Positions 1-5,292 of a DNA stretch of 9,174 nt are shown here, one piece after another. The number at the start of each line of letters is the position of its first letter. The first letter of the stretch is position 1. Source of the DNA: an uncultured Cellvibrio sp. (lineage in GTDB: Bacteria > Pseudomonadota > Gammaproteobacteria > Pseudomonadales > Cellvibrionaceae); the NCBI GenBank assembly GCA_946482345.1, contig CAMLRJ010000100.1:1-9174 (forward strand). Direction: 5' to 3'. Both the position numbers and the translations under genes were made by a program. The notes beneath the pieces are model-generated. The model made no database searches. It saw nothing but the letters and a program-made list of their open reading frames with translations, and had not been told where the DNA came from.

Positions 1-652
1 TCACAATCATCAAATCCATAATTTCACCGGGGATTTGTGATGAATCAAAAACTTTGGTGCTGGCAGGTTGCGTTAAAATTTCGCTGAGTAGTGGATTCCA
101 GGTGACAACAGAAGTGACATCTTTGGTGCCGTAAACTGCAACCATATCGGCATCGGAAGTGTTCACGACTTTTACATCAGATTCTTTCATGCCGACAGTT
201 TCCAATGCGCGTGCGAGTAAATAATGAGACACACTTAATTCAACCAGATTGACATTTTGTCCTTTAATGTCTTTTAAACTTTTTTTGCCTTTTAATACTA
301 CGCCATCGTTACCGTTGGAAAAGTCGCCCATAATTAATGCAGTGGAATCAACACCACCTGCAGCAGGAATTGTGAGTGCATCCATGTTGGTCATCACACA
401 ACCGTCGAATTGACCTGCAGTGTATTGGTTGATGGATTCAACATAATCATTGATTTGTACAACATCAATTTCGATGCCGTATTTTTTTGCCCATTTATCG
501 ACAATCTTTTGCTCGTCAGCATAGCCCCATGGCATCCAACCGACATAAATCGACCAGCAAACTTTAAAAGGTTCTGCTGCAGAAGCAACACTGGCAGTGA
601 ATGAAAGCGCAAGCGCGAGGGAAATTTTCTTAAGACGTGACTGAACCAACAT
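1..652 (-). CDS. ABC transporter periplasmic substrate-binding protein, urea/guanidine carboxylase-associated type (partial, C-terminus missing)
   Basis: The frame is open from an ATG at 652 to the left edge, giving 217 codons of an incomplete protein. The start is supported by GGAGG six bases upstream. Residues 1-25 form a Sec signal peptide: basic SRLKK, a hydrophobic core, then a likely cut after ASA, so the mature protein should be periplasmic. The mature start FKVCWSIYVGWMPWGYADE, followed by a lobe with DYVESINQY and GQFDGCVMTNMDAL, is typical of NitT/TauT-like binding proteins of the subfamily encoded beside urea carboxylase genes (TIGR03427-like, from memory). Those carboxylases are now understood to act on guanidine, and a guanidine-I riboswitch lies directly upstream. 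The likely role is therefore to capture guanidine, or a related compound, for an ABC importer. The permease, ATPase and carboxylase genes would lie beyond the left edge. The ligand is inferred from context, not from binding residues. Confidence 0.88.
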   Translation of the reverse strand, partial: MLVQSRLKKISLALALSFTASVASAAEPFKVCWSIYVGWMPWGYADEQKIVDKWAKKYGIEIDVVQINDYVESINQYTAGQFDGCVMTNMDALTIPAAGGVDSTALIMGDFSNGNDGVVLKGKKSLKDIKGQNVNLVELSVSHYLLARALETVGMKESDVKVVNTSDADMVAVYGTKDVTSVVTWNPLLSEILTQPASTKVFDSSQIPGEIMDLMIV

Positions 653-668
653 GAACAACCTCCAAGGC

Positions 669-743
669 AAAAAATTACACCGGCGTATGGGAGCACTCTG
701 GCGATTAGGCCAATCAATCTCCCGGGCTTTTATCCCGCCGTGT
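669..743 (-). terminator. Intrinsic terminator/attenuator overlapping the guanidine riboswitch
   Basis: Read on the minus strand, ACACGGCG (743-736) can pair with CGCCGGTGT (685-677, one bulged G). Inside it GGGAG pairs with CTCCC, and TGGC pairs with GCCA around a six-base loop. Two A residues and then six T residues (674-669) follow. The 5' half of this hairpin is part of the conserved riboswitch core, so the aptamer and the terminator cannot form together. This predicts that ligand binding prevents termination and turns the operon on. The pairing was worked out by eye, with no energy calculation. Confidence 0.72.
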
Positions 744-846
744 AACCTTCATTAACCAGAGGTTGATATTAACCAGAAGTTACAACTTGAAGGTCGAAAG
801 CTCTCGGACCAGTCATTGCGAACAATCGGAACCCTAGCTCTCTATT
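714..846 (-). promoter_or_regulatory. Guanidine-I riboswitch (ykkC class)
   Basis: On the minus strand the leader carries the signature blocks of the ykkC/guanidine-I aptamer in order: CTAGGGTTCCG (837-827), GGTCCGAGAGC (810-800), ACACGGCGGGA (743-733) and GCCCGGGAGA (727-718), the last two joined by a TAAAA-containing loop. Between the second and third blocks a peripheral arm is closed by a seven-base stem (794-788 with 751-745). That arm contains a direct repeat of CTGGTTAAT. The class binds free guanidinium and controls guanidine exporters, carboxylases and transporters. Here it sits about 60 bases before the start of the binding-protein gene, as expected for an operon that takes up and degrades guanidine. 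The outer P1 boundaries are approximate. Confidence 0.95.
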
Positions 847-847
847 A

Positions 848-885
848 CAGTTTGTAGAAACAAAAACACTGTTTGTAAAAACAAA
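848..885. repeat. Tandem 17-base direct repeat with 21-base period at the promoter
   Basis: Two near-identical copies, CAGTTTGTAGAAACAAA (848-864) and CTGTTTGTAAAAACAAA (869-885), begin 21 bases apart, two turns of B-DNA. Each has internal dyad symmetry, TTTGT-N4-ACAAA. The repeats coincide with the candidate -35/-10 region. They could be paired operator sites for a dimeric regulator, or simply an AT-rich promoter duplication. Confidence 0.55.
851..879 (-). promoter_or_regulatory. Candidate sigma-70 promoter of the riboswitch operon
   Basis: On the minus strand a -35-like TTTACA (879-874) is followed by exactly 17 bases and a -10-like TACAAA (856-851). Transcription would begin near 844, just before the conserved GAGAGCTAGGG of the aptamer, giving a leader of about 190 bases. 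The -10 matches only four of six consensus positions, so the call rests mostly on the spacing and on its position relative to the riboswitch. Confidence 0.5.
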
Positions 886-898
886 TTGCTGAATACCT

Positions 899-1003
899 AA
901 AACCACCCAGAGTGCGAATCAGTTATTACCTTTTCGCTATTGCAATTGCAGCGCCAAGTTGTGAATTGGCTGGCTTTGCAATGATTCTCCATGGGTGGCT
1001 TTT
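899..1003. other. Intergenic stretch with nested inverted repeats
   Basis: No convincing gene was found between the riboswitch promoter and the end of bamD (886-1090). Within it, CCACCCA (903-909) is the reverse complement of TGGGTGG (992-998), ATTGCA (945-950) of TGCAAT (977-982), and GCCAA (953-957) of TTGGC (966-970). These nest and could form a branched RNA or DNA structure. TGCAATTGCA (941-950) is also a perfect ten-base palindrome. A T-rich stretch follows on the plus strand (1000-1020). The function is unknown and the long loops make the outer stem uncertain. Confidence 0.3.
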
Positions 1004-1040
1004 GGAATCCTTTTATTTTTGCACCTAATTGATGCAATTC

Positions 1041-1071
1041 AAAAACCTTTGTGCGTTAAATTGAGGCGCAC
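1041..1071 (-). terminator. Weak candidate terminator of bamD
   Basis: On the minus strand, about 20 bases after the bamD stop codon, GTGCG (1071-1067) can pair with CGCAC (1055-1051) around an 11-base loop. AAAGG and then five T residues (1045-1041) follow. The stem is only five pairs and the T run is displaced by five bases, so termination may be inefficient. Confidence 0.35.
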
Positions 1072-1090
1072 TAAATTGGCGAGGCTTCAA

Positions 1091-2005
1091 TTATGAATTT
1101 GGCTTTGCCACAGCTTCATCTGGCTGATTGATCTGGAACTCAGGGTCATAAAGTTCACGGGTATCGAATCCGGAGATTTCATATTTACTGAATAGTCCCA
1201 AAGTCAGCCAGGCTACCCAATTAATTTTACCGTCGTTGTACATATAGCGGTCATCAAAAGTGCCATCAGTGTTGATTGCAGGATAATTGGGATAATTCAG
1301 TTTTAAAATCTCCAACATTTCATTCGCCTGAGCTGGCATTTTCAACAGTCTGTAACCCTGTACCATCACGGCCAAAGCGTCAGGGATTGCCGGGGTTTGC
1401 GGATAATTTTCAAGTACGTAACGCCCGCGCGCAGTGGCTGCCACATAAGCCCCGCGTTTGAAATAATAATTGGCGACATGGATTTCATTGCGTGCCAGAC
1501 GGTTGCGTAAATGCAACATGCGTTTTTTGGCATCGACAGCATAAGGACTATCCGGAAAACGATTGAGTAATTGTGTGAAATAACCCAGGGATTCTCTTGC
1601 AGCTCCAGGGTCGCGTTTTGAAATATCAACGGGCATAACTCTGTCGAGAATGCCGGAATCCTTGGTGAATGAACTCATGCCTAACATATAATAGGCATAA
1701 TCTACGTTTCGATGCTGTGGGTGCAGACGAATAAATCGATTGGCTGTTGCGATGGCTGCATCAGGCTCGCCTGATTGGTAATGGGCGTAAATTAATTCCA
1801 GCTGCGATTGTTCTGCGTAGGTGCCAAAAGGAAAATTCTCTTCCATGGTGTTGAGATTTTTGATGGCAGTTTCCCACTGGCTTCGCTCCAGTTGTTCATT
1901 AATTGCTTCGTAAAGATCGGCTTCTGTGGTGTACTCTTCTTTCTTGGATGAACAGCCATAAAGACTGATAATGGCAACAAGCAGAAGATAGGCTGAAACT
2001 CGCAT
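1091..2005 (-). CDS. bamD: Outer membrane protein assembly factor BamD (ComL)
   Basis: The gene encodes a 304-residue lipoprotein. BamD is the essential lipoprotein of the BAM complex; it links BamA to BamC/BamE and helps insert beta-barrel proteins into the outer membrane from the periplasmic face. Residues 1-17 are a lipoprotein signal with lipobox LYGC and the lipidated Cys at 18. The mature part is a chain of TPR-like helices: AIKNLNTMEENFPFGTYAEQ, then a YYMLGM segment, GYFTQLLNRFPDSPYAVDA, and ANYYFKRGAYVAATAR. These are hallmark BamD stretches. It is longer than E. coli BamD (about 245 residues), mainly through a C-terminal extension after residue 240 containing NWVAWLTLGLF. The start at 2005 is supported by the signal peptide; a weak AGAG lies seven bases upstream. 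It is divergent from rluD, the usual gammaproteobacterial order. Confidence 0.96.
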   Translation of the reverse strand: MRVSAYLLLVAIISLYGCSSKKEEYTTEADLYEAINEQLERSQWETAIKNLNTMEENFPFGTYAEQSQLELIYAHYQSGEPDAAIATANRFIRLHPQHRNVDYAYYMLGMSSFTKDSGILDRVMPVDISKRDPGAARESLGYFTQLLNRFPDSPYAVDAKKRMLHLRNRLARNEIHVANYYFKRGAYVAATARGRYVLENYPQTPAIPDALAVMVQGYRLLKMPAQANEMLEILKLNYPNYPAINTDGTFDDRYMYNDGKINWVAWLTLGLFSKYEISGFDTRELYDPEFQINQPDEAVAKPNS

Positions 2006-2150
2006 AGGTTAACTCTTATAGTCGGAAATCGTGTCAGAAAGCAGGCGCGGTATTTAAACACAGAGATTGAAGGACTCCAACGGAGAATCCCAAATTTTAT
2101 ACAACCCCCCAACAGTGTTCTGATGAAACAGAACTGACAAAGGTTTTTGC
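2006..2150. promoter_or_regulatory. Divergent intergenic region between bamD and rluD
   Basis: This 145-base gap must carry the start signals for both divergent genes. A TATAAA on the minus strand (2101-2096) is a possible -10 for bamD, but no good -35 stands at the right distance. A perfect six-base inverted repeat, GTTCTG (2117-2122) and CAGAAC (2129-2134), lies just before rluD and could form a small hairpin in its leader. No convincing plus-strand promoter was identified by eye. Confidence 0.35.
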
Positions 2151-3119
2151 ATGAAAGATGTGTATCAATTAAGCGCTCAGGTTCCCGTCACCATGAATGG
2201 TATGCGCTTCGACCAGGTGGCGTCCGAGTTGTTCCCTGACTTTTCACGGTCGCGCTTGCAGTCCTGGATTAAAGATGGGCAGCTTAAATTGGATGGCAGA
2301 ATTGCCAAACCCAAAGACAAAATTATCGGCGGTGAGACTTTGTCATTGGACGCCGAGCTTGAAGCCCAGGGCGAATGGGAAGCCGAAGAGATTGATCTGG
2401 ATATAGTTTATGAAGATGAAGATCTGCTGGTGATTAACAAACAAGCCGGTTTGGTTGTTCATCCGGCCGCAGGCAATTACACCGGCACTTTGGTCAATGC
2501 CTTGTTGCACCATGTTCCTGATCTGGTGAATCTGCCGCGTGCCGGGATTGTGCATCGGCTGGATAAAGAAACCACAGGCTTGATGGTTGTCGCCAAAACG
2601 CTGGAAGCTCACACAGATCTGGTCGCGCAGCTCGCTGACAGAACGGTCAGTCGTGAATATCAAGCCATAGCCGTGGGTGCCATGACTGGCGGGGGAACAG
2701 TCAATGCGCCTATGGGTCGTCATCCTATGCAGCGTAAATTAATGGCGGTATTGAGTGCCGGTGGTAAACGTGCCGTTACCCATTACCGTGTCATCAAGCG
2801 TTATCCGCAACACACTCATATCAAGGTCAATCTGGAAACAGGCCGTACCCATCAAATCCGTGTGCATATGGCGCATATAGGTTTTCCGTTGGTTGGTGAC
2901 CAAACCTACGGCAATCGTTTCAGAATCCCCAAAGGTGCCAACCAACATTTGGTTGATACCTTGAAAAATTTCCCCCGACAGGCGCTGCACGCTGCTCGCT
3001 TGGGATTGGAACATCCCGGCACGGGTGAATATGTTGAATGGACTGCACCTTTACCTGAAGATTTTCAAAATTTGGTGAACGCATTGGATAAGGGATATAT
3101 ACACGAGGAAGAGCAGTGA
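2151..3119 (+). CDS. rluD: 23S rRNA pseudouridine synthase RluD
   Basis: This 322-residue protein has the RluA/RluD family architecture. RluD converts uridines 1911, 1915 and 1917 in helix 69 of 23S rRNA (E. coli numbering) to pseudouridine, which supports ribosome assembly and termination. Residues about 18-70 are an S4 RNA-binding domain (RFDQVASELFPDFSRSRLQ, then a short WIKDGQLKLDG hairpin). The catalytic domain follows from about 85. The active-site motif GIVHRLDKETTGLMVVAKT places the catalytic Asp at 138, in line with Asp139 of E. coli RluD. Further family motifs are NKQAGLVVHPAAGN, LETGRTHQIRVHMAHIG and LVGDQTYG. The start at 2151 matches the usual N-terminus and has AAAGG seven bases upstream. 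Its stop overlaps the next gene, so the two are translationally coupled. RluD rather than RluC/RluA is favoured by both sequence and neighbours. Confidence 0.96.
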   Translation: MKDVYQLSAQVPVTMNGMRFDQVASELFPDFSRSRLQSWIKDGQLKLDGRIAKPKDKIIGGETLSLDAELEAQGEWEAEEIDLDIVYEDEDLLVINKQAGLVVHPAAGNYTGTLVNALLHHVPDLVNLPRAGIVHRLDKETTGLMVVAKTLEAHTDLVAQLADRTVSREYQAIAVGAMTGGGTVNAPMGRHPMQRKLMAVLSAGGKRAVTHYRVIKRYPQHTHIKVNLETGRTHQIRVHMAHIGFPLVGDQTYGNRFRIPKGANQHLVDTLKNFPRQALHAARLGLEHPGTGEYVEWTAPLPEDFQNLVNALDKGYIHEEEQ

Positions 3120-3880
3120 TCATCACTCCTGACTGGCCTGTTCCAACCAATATCCGTTCTGTAATTACCTGTCGTGATGGTGGCGTGAGTCAGGGGGTTT
3201 ATCGTAGTTGGAATATGGGAACACATGTGAATGATGATCCCGCTGCGGTTGAAGCCAATCGAAAAAAATTAATTGAACAATCAGGTTTGCAAAAAACACC
3301 GCAATGGTTGGAGCAAATTCACGGCAATAAAGTGATTGAGGCACAAGCCGATGGCCGGGTGCGAACAGCTGACGCCTGTTTTTCCCGTGAAAAAGGGTTG
3401 GCTTGTGTAGTGATGACAGCGGATTGTTTACCGGTATTGATTTGCGATAAACAAGGCACGCAAGTTGCCGCTGTGCACTGTGGTTGGCGTAGCCTGTCGC
3501 AATCGATTTTGGAAAAAACCATCGCTACTTTTAATTTATCTAATTCATCTAATTCATCACCAGCAGACTTGCTCGTTTATTTGGGCCCCGCGATTTCCCC
3601 TGCACATTTTGAAGTGGGTATGGATGTACTCGAAGCATTTTTTGAATCTTCACGCTCCACGCAACACACAGAGCAAATCGCTGCCGCTTTTTCGCCTGGT
3701 AAACGACCATTGCATTTTTATGCCGATATTTATGCATTGGCTCGTGCTGAATTGGATTCACTGGGTGTCAAAAATATATATGGCGGTGGAGCCTGTACAT
3801 TTAGTGAAGCAGAGACTTATTATTCCTACCGCCGCGATGGAGTCACTGGTCGCATGGCGAGTTTGATTTGGTTGTTATAG
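3116..3880 (+). CDS. pgeF: Peptidoglycan editing factor PgeF (YfiH, multicopper-oxidase-like fold family)
   Basis: This 254-residue protein begins at a GTG whose bases overlap the rluD stop (GTGA), with AGGA upstream. PgeF/YfiH proteins act in the cytoplasm; the E. coli member removes wrongly incorporated L-Ser from UDP-MurNAc-dipeptide precursors. Other members were described as purine nucleoside phosphorylase/adenosine deaminase-like or 'laccase' enzymes. The metal-site residues are present: His69 in QIHGNKV, Cys104 in TADCLPVLICD, and His121 in AAVHCGWR. Other conserved blocks are NMGTHVNDDPAAVEANR, YLGPAIS, HFEVGMDVL, YADIYALAR, and a C-terminus with GGACTF, YSYRRDGVTGRMASLIW. A small Ser/Asn-rich insertion lies near residues 140-149. 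The pairing rluD-pgeF is conserved in gammaproteobacteria. No obvious terminator follows, so some readthrough into the next genes is possible. Confidence 0.95.
   Translation: MIITPDWPVPTNIRSVITCRDGGVSQGVYRSWNMGTHVNDDPAAVEANRKKLIEQSGLQKTPQWLEQIHGNKVIEAQADGRVRTADACFSREKGLACVVMTADCLPVLICDKQGTQVAAVHCGWRSLSQSILEKTIATFNLSNSSNSSPADLLVYLGPAISPAHFEVGMDVLEAFFESSRSTQHTEQIAAAFSPGKRPLHFYADIYALARAELDSLGVKNIYGGGACTFSEAETYYSYRRDGVTGRMASLIWLL
3539..3556 (+). repeat. Two-copy 9-base tandem repeat inside pgeF
   Basis: TCTAATTCA occurs twice in a row, in frame, encoding Ser-Asn-Ser twice, next to a similar AATTTA unit. It lies in a variable surface-loop position between the HCGWR motif and YLGPAIS. It looks like a recent codon-triplet duplication that keeps the frame. 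Confidence 0.6.
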
Positions 3881-3960
3881 TCCGCCTTCCCGGTAAAGAA
3901 AAATTTGTAAAAACGTTCTTATATCTTCATACAAACGTAATAATAATTTAGGTTAAGTAG
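3881..3960 (+). promoter_or_regulatory. Intergenic region before the SWIM-MoxR gene block
   Basis: This 80-base AT-rich gap separates pgeF from the gene block. It contains TTTGTAAAAAC (3904-3914), the same 11-mer found in the promoter repeat at 872-882. It also has an inverted repeat, TTTGTA (3904-3909) with TACAAA (3930-3935). A weak promoter may exist (TTGTAA at 3905, and TAATAA at 3938 as a separate -10-like element), but no good -35/-10 pair was found. Only a weak AGG lies upstream of the next start. No terminator hairpin was seen after pgeF. Confidence 0.3.
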
Positions 3961-5292
3961 ATGGAATTTAGTCTGAATGAAATTCAAGAATTGTCGCCCG
4001 ATGAAGCATCGATAAAGGCCGCAAAAGGTTTGGTGGTACCGGGCAAGTGGCCAAGCCTGGGTGTGGATGATATGGCTATTTGGGGAGAGTGTCAGGGTAG
4101 CGGCAGTCGGCCTTATCAAGTGCAGGTGGATAAATCCGGGCCTGCATTTAAATGTACTTGCCCCAGCCGGAAATTTCCGTGCAAACATGGCCTTGCTTTA
4201 CTTCTATTATTGAATCAACACAAAAGTGCTTTTACGGCCAATGTTGCACCTTCCTGGGTGTCTGAATGGTTGCAATCCCGACAAGAAAAAACAGAAAAAC
4301 AAGCGGCTAAAAAAGCCGAAGCGGTAAAATCGATTGACCCGGAAGCACAAGCCAAACGTGAAGAAAAACGCGAACAACGTATGGCGGGTGGATTAAATGA
4401 ATTATCCACTTGGTTGCAAGATCAAATCCGTCAAGGACTTGCCGGATTACCTTCACGTGCTGAACAAATTTCCCATCTCGCTACACGTATGGTAGATGCG
4501 CAATTGTCTGGAATTGCGGCGCGTATTCGTCAGTGGTTAATCTGGTTGGAGCAAGATTCCCTGTGGTCAGAAAAAATTCTCGCTGACTGGGGATTGTTGC
4601 AATTATTGATTGATGCTTTTCCCCGTTTATCTGAATTTAATGATGCTTTAAAAACCGATATTCTTTCAGCGCTGGGTGTGAGTTTTGATAAAGCCCAGAT
4701 TATTGAATCAGGTGAAATCATGGAAGACGATTGGATTGTGTTAGGGCAGACGATTTATGAAGAAAACCGTCTATGGATCAGACGTGCATGGTTGCAATCC
4801 TGCAACACACAAAAAATAATTTTGATGCTGGATTTTTCTCACGGTTTTCGAAAATTCGAGCACTCGCTGCTGAATGGTTCCTGTGTTCACGCAAAGATTG
4901 CCTTGCAATCAGGTCGAGGCATTCAACGTGGCATTTTTGTTGAGGCGCCGGTTATGAAAACTACAATTAACACAGTTGTATTGCCGCCTTTATTCTCGTT
5001 GGAGAAAAGTCTGGATTTATTAACCACGCAAACAGCAGAAAATCCCTGGCGATTTCAGCAAGCACTGGTGGTTTCGAATGCGACTATTACGCTGCAGGGG
5101 GATTCCTGGTTTTTAATCAGTGAAGAAAAACAAATTCCATTGGATATTTCAAAAAATCAAGCTTGGAAAATTTACAGTGAAAGTGGTGGAGAGGCGTTAC
5201 ATTTCTTTGGTGAGTGGCAAGCCAATCAGTTGCGGCCTTTGAGTGCGTGGAAAAATCATTGGCTTTGGCATCAGCAAGGAGAAGCAGCATGA
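3961..5292 (+). CDS. SWIM zinc-finger family protein
   Basis: This 443-residue protein has a SWIM zinc finger near its N-terminus: FKCTCPSRKFPCKHGLALLL, with ligands Cys65, Cys67, Cys74 and His76 (CxCx6CxH). SWIM fingers bind DNA or proteins. The finger is followed by a strongly charged, probably helical stretch at about 108-140 (rich in Lys/Glu/Gln, including DPEAQAKREEKREQR) and by the helix LNELSTWLQDQIRQGLAGL, typical of SWIM proteins encoded beside MoxR ATPases. The remaining 270 residues have no domain that I recognise. There is no signal peptide or membrane segment, so it is probably cytoplasmic. It is the first gene of the block and its TGA overlaps the next ATG. The nearest named relative, by memory, is E. 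coli YehQ. The molecular function is unknown; a substrate- or nucleic-acid-recognition role is inference. Confidence 0.85.
   Translation: MEFSLNEIQELSPDEASIKAAKGLVVPGKWPSLGVDDMAIWGECQGSGSRPYQVQVDKSGPAFKCTCPSRKFPCKHGLALLLLLNQHKSAFTANVAPSWVSEWLQSRQEKTEKQAAKKAEAVKSIDPEAQAKREEKREQRMAGGLNELSTWLQDQIRQGLAGLPSRAEQISHLATRMVDAQLSGIAARIRQWLIWLEQDSLWSEKILADWGLLQLLIDAFPRLSEFNDALKTDILSALGVSFDKAQIIESGEIMEDDWIVLGQTIYEENRLWIRRAWLQSCNTQKIILMLDFSHGFRKFEHSLLNGSCVHAKIALQSGRGIQRGIFVEAPVMKTTINTVVLPPLFSLEKSLDLLTTQTAENPWRFQQALVVSNATITLQGDSWFLISEEKQIPLDISKNQAWKIYSESGGEALHFFGEWQANQLRPLSAWKNHWLWHQQGEAA

Noticed and set aside
394..717. Open frame of 107 codons on the minus strand across the start of the binding-protein gene and the riboswitch
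   Set aside because: It is out of frame with the binding protein, which has a signal peptide, a good ribosome binding site and family motifs; the region upstream is riboswitch RNA.
848..885. Possible start of a CRISPR-like repeat array
   Set aside because: There are only two short AT-rich copies with a 4-base gap, no spacers and no cas genes.
2117..2134. Hairpin GTTCTG/CAGAAC as a terminator or riboswitch before rluD
   Set aside because: The stem is only six pairs with no T run and no conserved leader motif; kept only as a note within the intergenic entry.
2343..2723. 126-codon open frame on the minus strand inside rluD
   Set aside because: It is antisense to the RluD catalytic motif region and resembles no family.
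3465..3866. 133-codon plus-strand frame inside pgeF
   Set aside because: It overlaps the PgeF C-terminal half in another frame and its residue make-up (rich in Trp, His, Met, Ile) is not protein-like.
5214..5288. Upstream in-frame ATG that would extend the DUF5691 protein by 25 residues
   Set aside because: The extension lies wholly inside the SWIM gene, while the ATG at 5289 overlaps the SWIM stop as ATGA, the same coupling seen at the next junction.
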